The notes under the pieces: generated by a model
The model's input: the letters and a program-made list of their open reading frames with translations, nothing else
The model's database searches: none
What the model was told of the DNA's origin: nothing
Program-made: the position numbers and the translations under genes
Shown here: positions 1-7,983 of the stretch, in pieces
Layout of the letters: each line of letters opens with the position of its first letter
How positions within the stretch are numbered: position 1 is the stretch's first letter
Assembly: GCA_022822325.1 (NCBI GenBank)
Contig: JAJEBW010000018.1
Span: forward strand, 332,844-396,843
Length of the DNA stretch: 64,000 nucleotides
Source of the DNA: Gemmatimonadota bacterium
Lineage (GTDB): Bacteria > Gemmatimonadota > Gemmatimonadetes > Longimicrobiales > Gaopeijiaceae
Reading direction: 5' to 3'

Positions 1-445
1 CCTGCGCCGCACCCCCGACGACCTGGAGGCGTTGCTGCCCTCCGGTCCCGCGATCCGCCTGGTGAAGGGCGCCTATGCCGAACCGCCCTCGCTCGCATTC
101 CCCGAGAAGCGCGATGTGGACGACGCCTTCTTCGATCTGACCACCCGAATGCTCTCCAGGGAGGCGCGCCGGGCCGGATTGCGCGCCGGACTGGCCACCC
201 ACGACCCCCGCCTGATTCGCCGGATCGACGCCTGGGCCGGGGCGAATGGAGTGGGGAGGGGGGACTACGAGTACCAGATGCTCTACGGAATCGCCGAGGA
301 GGAGCAGCGGAGGATTGCCGGAGAGGGCGGGAAGATCCGGGTGCTGATCAGCTACGGCGACGGCTGGTTTCCCTGGTATGTGCGACGCCTGGCCGAACGC
401 CCCGCCAATGTCGGATTCGTGATTCGGAGTCTGTTGCCGCGGTAG
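1..445 (+). CDS. Proline dehydrogenase, C-terminal part (5' end outside window)
   Basis: The frame is open from the left edge (first full codon at base 2) to a TAG at 443-445, giving about 147 residues of the C-terminal half of a proline dehydrogenase. This FAD enzyme oxidises L-proline to pyrroline-5-carboxylate, the first step of proline catabolism. Visible family motifs are RLVKGAY near the start, the ATHD segment, YEYQMLYG, and the C-terminal YGDGWFPWYVRRLAERPANV, whose two arginines contact the proline carboxylate in the family. The protein stops shortly after this motif, so it is a monofunctional enzyme or the last domain, not a PutA fusion continuing into an aldehyde dehydrogenase. It is transcribed toward the dif site that follows. 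Identity is secure; the true start is unseen. Confidence 0.93.
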   Translation, partial: LRRTPDDLEALLPSGPAIRLVKGAYAEPPSLAFPEKRDVDDAFFDLTTRMLSREARRAGLRAGLATHDPRLIRRIDAWAGANGVGRGDYEYQMLYGIAEEEQRRIAGEGGKIRVLISYGDGWFPWYVRRLAERPANVGFVIRSLLPR

Positions 446-608
446 GGGCGGGGTGCGAGAGGACCTGGGTTCGAGCCGGGTTGCTCCGGGCCCAAGGTGG
501 TGAAGCCGTCCGACCCCGTCCCGTCCGGCTTCGGAGGCGTGGGGAGGAAGAGCGCCGGCAACCAGGAGGCCGAGTCGGCCGCGAAAGTCGTTCATAAGTC
601 CGCAAACA

Positions 609-636
609 GCTTGACATAATATACATTATACGAAGT
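609..636 (-). other. dif: dif site (XerC/XerD chromosome dimer resolution site)
   Basis: Read on the minus strand, the 28 bp divide into an 11-bp arm ACTTCGTATAA, a 6-bp centre TGTATA and an 11-bp arm TTATGTCAAGC. This is the 11-6-11 layout of bacterial dif. By my own comparison with the E. coli site, 21 of 28 positions agree, including an unbroken run of 16 bases around the centre (ATAATGTATATTATGT). It is a sharp AT-rich island in GC-rich DNA and lies in the 241-bp gap (446-686) between the proline dehydrogenase gene and a lipoprotein gene, which face each other. In other bacteria XerC and XerD resolve chromosome dimers at dif, in the terminus. No xer gene or second copy lies here, so a pdif-type mobile module is unlikely but not excluded. 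Confidence 0.85.
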
Positions 637-686
637 AAACCGGGGATTGCGCGCATCACGCCGGGGATTCGCCGCACAACGGAAGA

Positions 687-2186
687 CTACGCCGCGCCCT
701 CCCGCGCAACCTCGCCGGTGCAACGATCGGGATCGATCGTGAATCGCCTCACCACCGTGCGGAGATCGCCCGCGCCTCCGTCCGGGACCAGTCGCTGGTC
801 GAGGACCAGGAGTTCGTTCCCGCGAAGCGCGGCGATCGGGAGTCCCACATCGGAGGCGGGCGCCAGGGTGTCCGAACAGTGCGCCGAACCGTCTTCGGCG
901 ATGCTGCTCACGTACAGGACACCGGCGAAGTCTCGCTCCCCGGTGCGCTCCCAGTCGGCGTGCACCATGAAAATCGCTCCCGTCGCGTCGCGCGAGAGGT
1001 GGAGGAGGTTCGACACCGAACGATCCAGCCTCCTGTGCAACTCGTTGCGTTCCTCGCCCGAGGCCTCATCGGAGATCGTCGCCATCTCGCTGAAGGTCGC
1101 GTCGTCGGGAACGCCGCGGCGCTCGCGCGGATGCATCGGAATCGTGTCCAGAATCTCGCCGTCGTGGCCCACGCGCAGGATGTAGCGATTCGTCCGGAAG
1201 GAGAGCAGCAGATCGTCCTTGCCCACATCCAGAACGACGAAGCTCCCCATCAGCATGATCTCGCGGTTCTCCACGAAGAGCTGCGGTACCGCCACATCCT
1301 CCAGGGCGACGACGGGCCGGTCGCCGCCATCGAAATCCAGCACCCTGTCCAGCGGCGCCGACCCGAGCGCTCGCCACCGGTCGAGGTCCAGTCCACCCGC
1401 CCACAGGCGTTGCCCCGCAGGCGCCAGGGCGGTGACGACGCCCCCCTTCGCCAGCGGCGTTCGCCCGAGATGCCGGCCCGAGCCGATCCGAAAGAGCTCG
1501 AGCTCCATCTCGACCGGCGGCGTTCCGTCGGCCACCGCCAGAATGTCGTCGTGCACGAAGCTGGCGAATCCCATGATGTTCGTGAACTCGCCCGGCCCCC
1601 TTCCCCGCCGACCATAGGCGCGCAGCGGCCGGCCGGTTCGGTCGAAGCGCAACACCCGCGACTGGTGGGCGTCGAAGACGAAGTGCGAGCCATCCGGTCC
1701 GGGAAGCAGCTCCGTGGGCAGACCCGCGAAGAAGCTCTCGTTCTCCTGGAGGACGACGCTGTCGCGAAGGATCAGCGTGGGTCCGGGCAGCACCCGGTCG
1801 TCGCCCGGTTCGGCTCCGGGGCCGGTTCGCTCCTCGGCGGATGGCTCGTCCTGATCGTCGCCGGGCTCTGCCGCGGATTCCGGGGAGCCTCCGAACAGTT
1901 CCGCAAGCTCTGCCGGCGTCGCGGTCATCCTGAAGCCCGTCAGGGTGACAACGAGCTTGCCGTCCCGCTCGTCGATTCTGAGGTCCGTCCACGATCCCAG
2001 CGTACCCAATTTGTCGAGCACATCTCTGTAGGGATCGATGGGATCGGGCTGGAATTCGGCGGCGGCGTTGGCGGGGGGGCCGGTGGGAAGGTCGCAGGAA
2101 CATGCGGCGGCGACCGCGAGCGCGGCCAGGAGCGTGGCCGGCCGGAAAGACTCCGGGCGTCGCCGGTGAGCGCGCCGCTGCTTCAT
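687..2186 (-). CDS. Predicted lipoprotein with 6-bladed beta-propeller
   Basis: A 499-residue protein of unknown function. The N-terminus is basic and then hydrophobic, ending VAAAC with Cys29 as the likely lipidated residue, so it should be an exported lipoprotein. After an acidic, low-complexity linker (about residues 95-130) comes a repetitive beta-strand region with the sequence GRRGRGPGEF, typical of the 6-bladed propeller lipoproteins common in Bacteroidota and Gemmatimonadota. The start at 2186 is supported by a strong AAGGAGG eight bases upstream. The next gene upstream on this strand is a TPR protein 71 bases away, so they may be co-transcribed. No catalytic motif is visible; binding or scaffold roles are only guesses. 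The gene ends 50 bp from the dif site. Confidence 0.8.
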   Translation of the reverse strand: MKQRRAHRRRPESFRPATLLAALAVAAACSCDLPTGPPANAAAEFQPDPIDPYRDVLDKLGTLGSWTDLRIDERDGKLVVTLTGFRMTATPAELAELFGGSPESAAEPGDDQDEPSAEERTGPGAEPGDDRVLPGPTLILRDSVVLQENESFFAGLPTELLPGPDGSHFVFDAHQSRVLRFDRTGRPLRAYGRRGRGPGEFTNIMGFASFVHDDILAVADGTPPVEMELELFRIGSGRHLGRTPLAKGGVVTALAPAGQRLWAGGLDLDRWRALGSAPLDRVLDFDGGDRPVVALEDVAVPQLFVENREIMLMGSFVVLDVGKDDLLLSFRTNRYILRVGHDGEILDTIPMHPRERRGVPDDATFSEMATISDEASGEERNELHRRLDRSVSNLLHLSRDATGAIFMVHADWERTGERDFAGVLYVSSIAEDGSAHCSDTLAPASDVGLPIAALRGNELLVLDQRLVPDGGAGDLRTVVRRFTIDPDRCTGEVAREGAA

Positions 2187-2257
2187 CCGCGATCCTCCTT
2201 CCCTGCAACGGGGACCGTCCGCGCCGCCGAGGGCCGTCCCCGGCGCGATCCCGCGCC

Positions 2258-2956
2258 TCACCGCACCTGCGCCGCCACCTCCGCCCGCCGCATCTCGATC
2301 AGGCCGCGCTCCGGATCCACCTCGTCCATCTCGGCGAGAAGGCGGTCGTAGAGCTCCAGCGCTCCCTCCAGATCGCCTCTCGCCTCGCGCAGACGCGCCC
2401 CCTGCGCCAGCGCGTCGCGGACCTGGAAGTCGAGTTCGGCCCGGTCGGCCAGCCGCTCGTAGAGATCCTCGGCCAGCGTCGCGCGGCCCGCATCCTCCGA
2501 CACCGCGGCCAGGAGAACGGCCGCCTGCGCGCCCAGAGGATCGTCCACATCGCCGGCGATCGGTTCCAGGACCTCGGCGGCCGCGTCGTAGTTGCCCTGG
2601 TCGGCGCTGATCTGCGCGAGCGCGACCCGGGCCTCGTCCGCGAAGGGCGTGCCGGAGAAGCGCTCCAGATACAGCTCGAGATCGGCCTGCACTCCCTCCA
2701 GGTCGCCCATCTCCCGCCGCTGCTGAAGCTCCTCGAGCTGGGCCGCCGCCGTTGCCGTCAGCGTCTCGCGGTAGTCGCGGTAATACATGAGCGCGGCCGC
2801 GCCGAGCGCCGCCACGACCGCGCCCAGGGTGACCAGGGAACGGTTGCGCTGCGCCCAGTGGGTGACTTCGACGGTGCGGGCGACGAAGGCGTCTTCCCTG
2901 GTGAGGGGATCTTCGGGCTTCGGGGTTCCCGTGCCCGGCTTGCGGTACTTGGACAT
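2258..2956 (-). CDS. Single-pass membrane TPR protein (YfgM-like)
   Basis: A 232-residue protein. A charged N-terminal cytoplasmic segment (residues 1-39) precedes one hydrophobic helix (about 40-58, LVTLGAVVAALGAAALMYY). The rest is alpha-helical, with TPR-like repeats of the form GDLEGALELYDRLL. This architecture matches YfgM/ancillary SecYEG translocon proteins, which place a TPR domain in the periplasm; the assignment rests on architecture, not on a conserved catalytic motif. I chose the ATG at 2956, in front of MSKYRKPG, over one 15 codons upstream because the extra residues are proline-rich and unlike the family. It lies between a propeller lipoprotein gene and a threonine dehydratase-like gene on the same strand. 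Confidence 0.75.
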   Translation of the reverse strand: MSKYRKPGTGTPKPEDPLTREDAFVARTVEVTHWAQRNRSLVTLGAVVAALGAAALMYYRDYRETLTATAAAQLEELQQRREMGDLEGVQADLELYLERFSGTPFADEARVALAQISADQGNYDAAAEVLEPIAGDVDDPLGAQAAVLLAAVSEDAGRATLAEDLYERLADRAELDFQVRDALAQGARLREARGDLEGALELYDRLLAEMDEVDPERGLIEMRRAEVAAQVR

Positions 2957-3028
2957 CGACCGATCCTGGGATGGAATTGGGGAATTGGGACGGACCTGCA
3001 AGATAACGACGGGACCGGATCTCGCACG

Positions 3029-4003
3029 TCAGCGACGGGACCGGGCGACCAGAGCGGCCAGCGCCGCCGCGTCGATGTTGCCGCCCGAAACGACCACCGC
3101 CGCGCGGCCCCGGGGACGGTGCCCCGACCTCAGCGCGGCCACCCCGACCGCGCCCCCGCCCTCCGCCACGATGCGGCAGCGCTCGAAGAGCGTCCTCACG
3201 GCGTCCCGGACGGCGCGCTCCTTCACCACCACGTGTTCGGCCACCAGATCGCGCACGGCCGCGAAGGTATGGCGGTTCGGGGTCCCGATTCCGCCCGACA
3301 GCGCCGACGCGATCGTTGCGCGGTCCGGGAGCGAGAGGGGCCGCCCCGCTTCGATGCTGCGGACCATGACCGGGGCGCGGCTCGCCGAGACCGCCACCAC
3401 GCGAACGCCGTGCGCGCGGGCCGCCAGCGCCACCCCCGCCGCCAACCCGCCCCCCGAGAGCGGGACGATGACCTCCTCCACGCCGGCCACATCCCCGGCG
3501 ATCTCGGCCATCACCGTCCCCTGCCCCTCGATGACCGCCAAATCGTCGAAGGGGTGGACCAGGGTGCGGCCGCCCTCCGCGGCGACGGCGGCGGCGCGCG
3601 CCTCGGCTGCGTCGTAGCCTCCCTTGCAGCGCACCACGGCCGCTCCCGCGTCGGCGATGGCCCGCACCTTGAGGGGATCGGCCCAGTCGGGGACGAAGAT
3701 CGTGGCCGCGATCCCGAGCCGCGAGGCCACCTCGGCCACCGCGCGGCCATGGTTGCCGGAAGAGACCGCGACCACGCCCCGCCGCCGCTCGCTCCCGGTC
3801 AGCGTCAGGATGCGGTTGGCGGCGCCCCGAACCTTGAAGGATCCGGTCCGTTGCAGCGATTCCAGCTTGAGCCAGACGGTGATTCCGCCGAAGGAGGCTT
3901 CGATCGCCGGAGTGCGCCGGACGATTCCCCGCAGGCGGCGGCGGGCGGCCGCGAAATCCAGGTCGGGGAGAGCGCCGTCGGGGAGCGGCGGGGTGGAAAT
4001 CAT
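3029..4003 (-). CDS. Threonine/serine dehydratase family PLP enzyme
   Basis: A 324-residue fold-type II pyridoxal-phosphate enzyme. It has the SFKVRGA motif with Lys57 as the expected Schiff-base lysine, SSGNHG (phosphate and substrate carboxylate loop) and the glycine-rich phosphate loop SGGGLAAG. Family members deaminate L-threonine to 2-oxobutanoate or L-serine to pyruvate. The protein ends shortly after the catalytic domain, so it lacks the C-terminal ACT regulatory domain of biosynthetic IlvA. It therefore fits a catabolic threonine ammonia-lyase, a serine racemase-like enzyme, or a relative such as EutB of ectoine use. Substrate cannot be told from sequence alone. Neighbours give no pathway context. 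Confidence 0.87.
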   Translation of the reverse strand: MISTPPLPDGALPDLDFAAARRRLRGIVRRTPAIEASFGGITVWLKLESLQRTGSFKVRGAANRILTLTGSERRRGVVAVSSGNHGRAVAEVASRLGIAATIFVPDWADPLKVRAIADAGAAVVRCKGGYDAAEARAAAVAAEGGRTLVHPFDDLAVIEGQGTVMAEIAGDVAGVEEVIVPLSGGGLAAGVALAARAHGVRVVAVSASRAPVMVRSIEAGRPLSLPDRATIASALSGGIGTPNRHTFAAVRDLVAEHVVVKERAVRDAVRTLFERCRIVAEGGGAVGVAALRSGHRPRGRAAVVVSGGNIDAAALAALVARSRR

Positions 4004-4127
4004 GCAGGCTCAACGGTCGTGAACGGCGCAATTCCGGCCCCTGCGCGGGCCGGCCCGGATGCTCGCGGTGCGGAGATGGCGCGCGCGCGACTCCCGCTTC
4101 CGCCCCTGGTTGCGAAGGATCGTCCCC

Positions 4128-6017
4128 CTACGAGATGATCCTCTGGCCCTCGACCAGCTTCACGATCCAGAGGCCGGAGTTGAGATCGGAGGTAAAGATA
4201 TGGCCTTTATGGATTTGCGCGCCCCAGGTCATCCCCCAGTTGGGGACGGTCGAGGCGCCGTCGATCGTCTTGAGGATCGCGATTTCGCGGCCCTGGCGGT
4301 AGAGATCGCCGCGCAGCTCGCCCGAGATGTCGACGACCCGCAGCCCCGCCTGGTAGTAGCCGATGTAGAGGCGGTCGCCCTCGACCCAGATGTTGTGCGC
4401 CCCGGCCTCGGGAACCTCGTAGCGCGCCACCTCGCGGGGATTCTCGGGATCCTCCATGTCGAGCACATGAATGTACCCGCGGGCTTCGATCGGAGCGTCG
4501 GCGTCCCAGTCGTCGGGGAAGATCTCGTCGCCCACGAAGAGGTACCGTCCGGCGCGCCAGGCGGTGTGCGTGTTTCCGACGGGATAGCTGAGGCGCGAGA
4601 CGAAGGCCGGTTCGGTGGGGGTTCCCCCGTGGGTGCCCGCGCCCACATCGAGCATGACCACGCCGTCGTCCCAGTAGGAGAGGTAGGCGTAGCCCTCCTG
4701 GACGATCACGTCGTGCAGCGATTTGCCGGCGTGCGGCGGCAGCCCCCAGCGTCCGACCTCGTCGGGGTTGGCCGGGTCGGAGACGTCGATGATGTGAATG
4801 TCGCTGGTGCCGTTGTGGACGGCGTAGACCAGGTCGCCCTCGATCCAGACGTTGTGGACGCCGCCGGGGACGGTGCGCCGGTACTCGGAGAGGATGGCGG
4901 GGTGCGCGGGATCGGAGAGGTCGAGGACGACGATGCCGTTGCGGCGGTCGGAGGCGCCCTCGCGGGTGAGGATTCCGATGCGGCTGCCGGGGTGAATCTT
5001 GACGTCGTTGATGCGCCGGGCGTCGAGCTGGACGGAGTCGGTGAGGAAGGGGGCGGAGGGATCGGTGACGTCCCAGGCCTTCATCCAGTCGTGCATGTAG
5101 GTTCCGACATAGGCGTAGTCGCGTCCGTCGACGCCCTCGAAAACCCAGGTGTCGCCGGAGTGATGGTCGGCTGCGGCGCCGCGCCCGACCCGCACCAGTT
5201 CGGCCTCCTCGATCCGGGGGGCGACCTCGACCGAGCCGGTCACGGCCCTGCCCTCGCCGTAGATTGCGGTGACGCGGTAGCTGCCCGGTTCCTCGGCCAC
5301 GAAGACGCCCTGGGAGCCCTCGGCCTCGATCTGGGCTCCGGCGCCCCCGACGCTCCACTCGGGATAGAGGGCGGCGGCGCCGACCGCCTCGAAGCGGATG
5401 ACGTCGCCGGTGCGGGCGCGGGCGGTTGCGGGCTCCAGGGCGACCTGGCCGGGGTCGCCGGCGCGGACCGCGAGGGGGACGATGGCGAGAGCCTCTCCCG
5501 ATTGCACGGAGATGCCGACCTGTCCGGGCGCGCGCGCATGCACCCGTCCGGACCCGTCCACCCCGGCGACCGTCTCGTCGCTGGAGGAGAAGGAGAGCGC
5601 GGGCGCGGCCACCACTCCCCCGCCCTGGTCGGTGGCCACCACGAGAAGCGGCGCGCTCGTTCCGGCCACCAGCGCCGCGGCGGGCAGCGAGGCCTCCAGC
5701 GCGGCGACCGGCAGGGCGTTCACGATCACGGTGGCGAAGCTCATCACATTCCCGGAGCGGGCCGCGATCCTCCCCTCCCCCGGCGCCACCGCGGTGACCG
5801 TTCCATCCGGGGCGATCTGCACGACCTCCGGCGTGAGGGCGAGCCAGCGCAACGGCGCCTCCTCGAGGACGGTTCCGGCGTCGTCGAGGACCGTTGCGGC
5901 CGCGGCGGCCGATTCGCCGGCCTCCAGCGTGAAGCGCGCGGGCTCGATCTCGATGCGGTCGGGGGCGGCCTGCGCCTGTGCGGCGGCGAGGGCGATCAGG
6001 AAGGCGCCTGTGGTCAT
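4128..6017 (-). CDS. Exported Ig-like / LVIVD-repeat beta-propeller protein
   Basis: A 629-residue protein with a short signal peptide (MTTGAFLIALAAAQAQA). Residues about 20-270 form several Ig-like (bacterial Big-type) beta domains. Residues about 280-629 contain LVIVD-type propeller repeats, seen as recurring blocks such as VYAVHNGTSDIHIIDVSDP and LYIGYYQAGLRVVDIS, each pairing an aromatic-rich strand with an I(V/I)DVS(D/G) strand. Proteins of this sort are found at the cell surface or in the periplasm of Gemmatimonadota and Bacteroidota; their ligands are unknown. Repeated HN, HT and HD dipeptides at blade edges (VHNVW, GAHNIW, THTAW) could bind metal, but that is a guess. It stands alone, 37 bases downstream of the VOC gene on the same strand. 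Confidence 0.78.
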   Translation of the reverse strand: MTTGAFLIALAAAQAQAAPDRIEIEPARFTLEAGESAAAAATVLDDAGTVLEEAPLRWLALTPEVVQIAPDGTVTAVAPGEGRIAARSGNVMSFATVIVNALPVAALEASLPAAALVAGTSAPLLVVATDQGGGVVAAPALSFSSSDETVAGVDGSGRVHARAPGQVGISVQSGEALAIVPLAVRAGDPGQVALEPATARARTGDVIRFEAVGAAALYPEWSVGGAGAQIEAEGSQGVFVAEEPGSYRVTAIYGEGRAVTGSVEVAPRIEEAELVRVGRGAAADHHSGDTWVFEGVDGRDYAYVGTYMHDWMKAWDVTDPSAPFLTDSVQLDARRINDVKIHPGSRIGILTREGASDRRNGIVVLDLSDPAHPAILSEYRRTVPGGVHNVWIEGDLVYAVHNGTSDIHIIDVSDPANPDEVGRWGLPPHAGKSLHDVIVQEGYAYLSYWDDGVVMLDVGAGTHGGTPTEPAFVSRLSYPVGNTHTAWRAGRYLFVGDEIFPDDWDADAPIEARGYIHVLDMEDPENPREVARYEVPEAGAHNIWVEGDRLYIGYYQAGLRVVDISGELRGDLYRQGREIAILKTIDGASTVPNWGMTWGAQIHKGHIFTSDLNSGLWIVKLVEGQRIIS

Positions 6018-6054
6018 GGCGGGTTCCTCCGGGTGGTGGCGTTGTCGGGAAGCG

Positions 6055-6450
6055 TTACGGTTGAGGCTTTTGCTCGGTGAGCTGGATCAGGTTGCCGCAC
6101 GAATCGTCGAAGACCGCGGTGATCACGGCGCCGAGGTCCGTCGGCGGCTGGACGAATCGCACGCCCCTGGCCACGAGACGCTCGTGCTCGGCTCCGACGT
6201 CGTCGACCGCGAAGGAGGCGCTGGGGATTCCGTCCTCCACAAGCGCCTTCCTGAAGGGACCGACCGCGGGGTGTTCAGCGGGTTCCAGCAGCAACTCCGT
6301 CCCCTCCGGAGCCTCCTCGGATACGACGGTGATCCAGGCGTGTTCTCCCAGGGGGATATTGTGTTTTAGACTAAATCCAAGGGTCTCGGTGTAGAAGCGA
6401 AGCGCCTTCCGTTGGTCGTCCACGAAGACGCCGGTCAGGTGAATCCTCAT
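6055..6450 (-). CDS. VOC (glyoxalase/bleomycin-resistance) family protein
   Basis: A 131-residue single-domain VOC protein with the two beta-alpha-beta-beta-beta modules of the fold. The first begins MRIHLTGVFVDDQRKALRFY; the second includes VDDVGAEHERLVARGVRF and ends ITAVFDDSCGNLIQLTEQ. The conserved end (FxDscGN.IqL) is usual for metal-dependent small-molecule binding members. I set the start at 6450 because it overlaps the stop of the upstream ArsR gene as ATGA, so the pair is translationally coupled. ArsR-type regulator plus VOC protein is a recurring pair, often with roles in resistance or detoxification, but the substrate is not deducible. Confidence 0.85.
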   Translation of the reverse strand: MRIHLTGVFVDDQRKALRFYTETLGFSLKHNIPLGEHAWITVVSEEAPEGTELLLEPAEHPAVGPFRKALVEDGIPSASFAVDDVGAEHERLVARGVRFVQPPTDLGAVITAVFDDSCGNLIQLTEQKPQP

Positions 6451-6779
6451 TTGCGGGTGTCCTCCCCGGTTGGGTTTGAAATGCCGTGATCCGTCGAAAC
6501 CGGCCACCGCTCCCCGATGGCCTTCAGCGGGGCGCCGACGAACCAGTGGAGTTTCGACCTCCCCTCGCGTCTCGTGCGAATCAGCCCGGCGGCCTCCAGG
6601 ATGTCCAGGTGTTGCGAGATTGCCTGCCGCGAAGAGTTGATGCCATGCTTCATCGTCAGCCGCGAGCAGAGTTCGAAGAGCGATTGACCCGACCGGTCGA
6701 CAAGCTCGTCCAGGATGGCTCGCCTGGTTCGGTCGGCGATCGCGCGGTAGATGTCCACATGCAAGTCTTCCAGATTCAA
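6447..6779 (-). CDS. ArsR-family winged-helix transcriptional regulator
   Basis: A 110-residue regulator with the ArsR/HTH_20 fold: helix segment IYRAIADRTRRAILDEL, recognition region SSRQAISQHLDILEAAGLI and the wing TRREGRSKLHWF. The SRQAISQHL motif matches the non-metal ArsR group (ArsR family regulators that pair with VOC or SRPBCC genes); no CVC-type metal site is visible. It precedes the VOC gene with a 4-base overlap and is divergent from cobT, with 76 bases between the two starts. A perfect 18-bp palindrome in that gap (6800-6817) is the obvious candidate operator, so it probably controls its own operon and could affect cobT. Confidence 0.87.
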   Translation of the reverse strand: MNLEDLHVDIYRAIADRTRRAILDELVDRSGQSLFELCSRLTMKHGINSSRQAISQHLDILEAAGLIRTRREGRSKLHWFVGAPLKAIGERWPVSTDHGISNPTGEDTRK

Positions 6780-6799
6780 TCTTCCAGACTCAATTCCAG

Positions 6800-6817
6800 G
6801 ACAAGCGTTCGCTTGTC
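6800..6817. promoter_or_regulatory. Perfect palindrome, candidate ArsR operator
   Basis: GACAAGCGTTCGCTTGTC is a perfect 8-2-8 inverted repeat in the 76-bp gap between the divergent arsR-like gene (start 6779) and cobT (start 6856). Dimeric winged-helix regulators bind such dyads. The site is 20 bases from the regulator's start codon, which suits autorepression. Binding is inferred from position only. Confidence 0.5.
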
Positions 6818-6855
6818 GTCTGCCGGGGCTTCATAATGCGCAAGCCTGATCTTGC

Positions 6856-7983
6856 ATGTCAAGTGGCGCCCGGAATGGGGCACATCCATTCGTGAGCGGA
6901 TCCGCCGCATTGCTGGAGGACGCGATCGGTCGCGCGGCCGCCCTCCCGCCGGGCGATCCCGCCGCCGTCCAGGCCCACCTCGACGCGCTGGCCAAGCCGC
7001 CGGGAAGCCTGGGCCGCCTGGAGAAGGTCGCGCTGCAGGTGGGCTGCGTGCTGGGCGATCCGCCGCCCTCTCTCGACGGCGCGGTGGTGTTCGTCTTCGC
7101 GGCGGATCATGGGGTGGCGGCGCGGGGGGTGTCGGCGTATCCGGCCGAGGTGACGGCGCAGATGTGCGCGAACTTCGCTGGTGGCGGGGCGGCGATCAAT
7201 GTGCTGACGCGTGCCTGCGGCGCCGAAGTGCGGGTGGTCGACGTGGGGGTCGCGGCGGATGTCGCCGGGCTGGAGGGGATTGAGAGCCGGAAGGTCCGCG
7301 CGGGGACGGAGGATCTGTCCGTGCGGCCCGCGATGACGGCGCGCGAGGTCGTGGACGCGCTGGGGGTGGGGGTGGGGGTGGCGGGGGACGCGGAGGCGTG
7401 GCTGGTGGGGGTGGGCGAGATGGGGATCGGGAACACCACGGCGGCGGCGGCGGTGACGGCGTGCCTGGCCGGGGTTGCGGTGCGCGAGGTCGTGGGCCGG
7501 GGCACGGGGATCGACGATCGCGGACTGGCCCGCAAGCGGGAGGTGGCGGAGGGGGCGGTCGCGCGGGTGGCGCGGCGCGAAGAGGCGCGGGACGACGCTC
7601 TGGAGGTGCTGCGGGAGGTGGGCGGGCTCGAGATCGCCGCGATGGCGGGCGCGATGATCGGGGCGGCGGCTCGGGGCGCGCTCGTGCTGGTGGACGGGTT
7701 CATCTCGTCGGCCGCGGCGCTGGCGGCCTGTCGCCTGTGCCCTGCCCTGCCACGGTTCCTCGTCGCTTCGCACCGCTCGACCGAACCCGGACACGCGGTC
7801 GCGCTCGATGCGCTCGGCCTCGCTCCCCTGCTGGACCTCGAGATGAGGCTGGGCGAGGGGACCGGGTGCGCGCTCGCCATCCCGATCGTGCGGGCGGCCG
7901 GGGCGCTGCTCGGGGAGATGGCGACCTTCGAGTCGGCGGGGATCTCCGGGCCGAGCGACGACGGGGGCGGAGCCGCTTCATGA
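6856..7983 (+). CDS. cobT: Nicotinate-nucleotide:dimethylbenzimidazole phosphoribosyltransferase
   Basis: A 375-residue CobT, which transfers phosphoribosyl from nicotinate mononucleotide to the lower-ligand base (5,6-dimethylbenzimidazole) to give alpha-ribazole phosphate. Visible motifs are KPPGSLGRLE near residue 50, AADHGVAARGVSAYP, GGGAAINVL, the GIGNTTAAAAV loop, and LGEGTGCALAIP, in which Glu334 corresponds to the catalytic glutamate. The ATG at 6856 gives a normal length; a GTG at 6892 is a shorter alternative. It is the first gene of cobT-cobU-cobS-cobC, all joined by 4-base overlaps. No cobalamin riboswitch precedes this operon, unlike the other B12 genes nearby, so its control differs. 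Confidence 0.95.
   Translation: MSSGARNGAHPFVSGSAALLEDAIGRAAALPPGDPAAVQAHLDALAKPPGSLGRLEKVALQVGCVLGDPPPSLDGAVVFVFAADHGVAARGVSAYPAEVTAQMCANFAGGGAAINVLTRACGAEVRVVDVGVAADVAGLEGIESRKVRAGTEDLSVRPAMTAREVVDALGVGVGVAGDAEAWLVGVGEMGIGNTTAAAAVTACLAGVAVREVVGRGTGIDDRGLARKREVAEGAVARVARREEARDDALEVLREVGGLEIAAMAGAMIGAAARGALVLVDGFISSAAALAACRLCPALPRFLVASHRSTEPGHAVALDALGLAPLLDLEMRLGEGTGCALAIPIVRAAGALLGEMATFESAGISGPSDDGGGAAS

Noticed and set aside
462..500. A tRNA remnant with a TTCGAGC T-loop-like string
   Set aside because: The flanking bases do not form a T-stem and no other arm of a tRNA is found nearby.
609..636. A promoter (TTGACA with an AT-rich -10)
   Set aside because: TTGACA is present, but no -10 box lies 16-18 bases downstream and the whole 28 bp fits dif much better.
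609..636. A loxP-like site from a cloning vector or phage
   Set aside because: One arm resembles loxP (ACTTCGTATA) but the second arm and the 6-base centre do not; the match to dif is longer.
687..4031. A 1114-residue open frame on the minus strand
   Set aside because: Only its 3' part (from the ATG at 2186) is a real lipoprotein gene; the rest is an arginine/glycine-rich out-of-frame read of two other genes.
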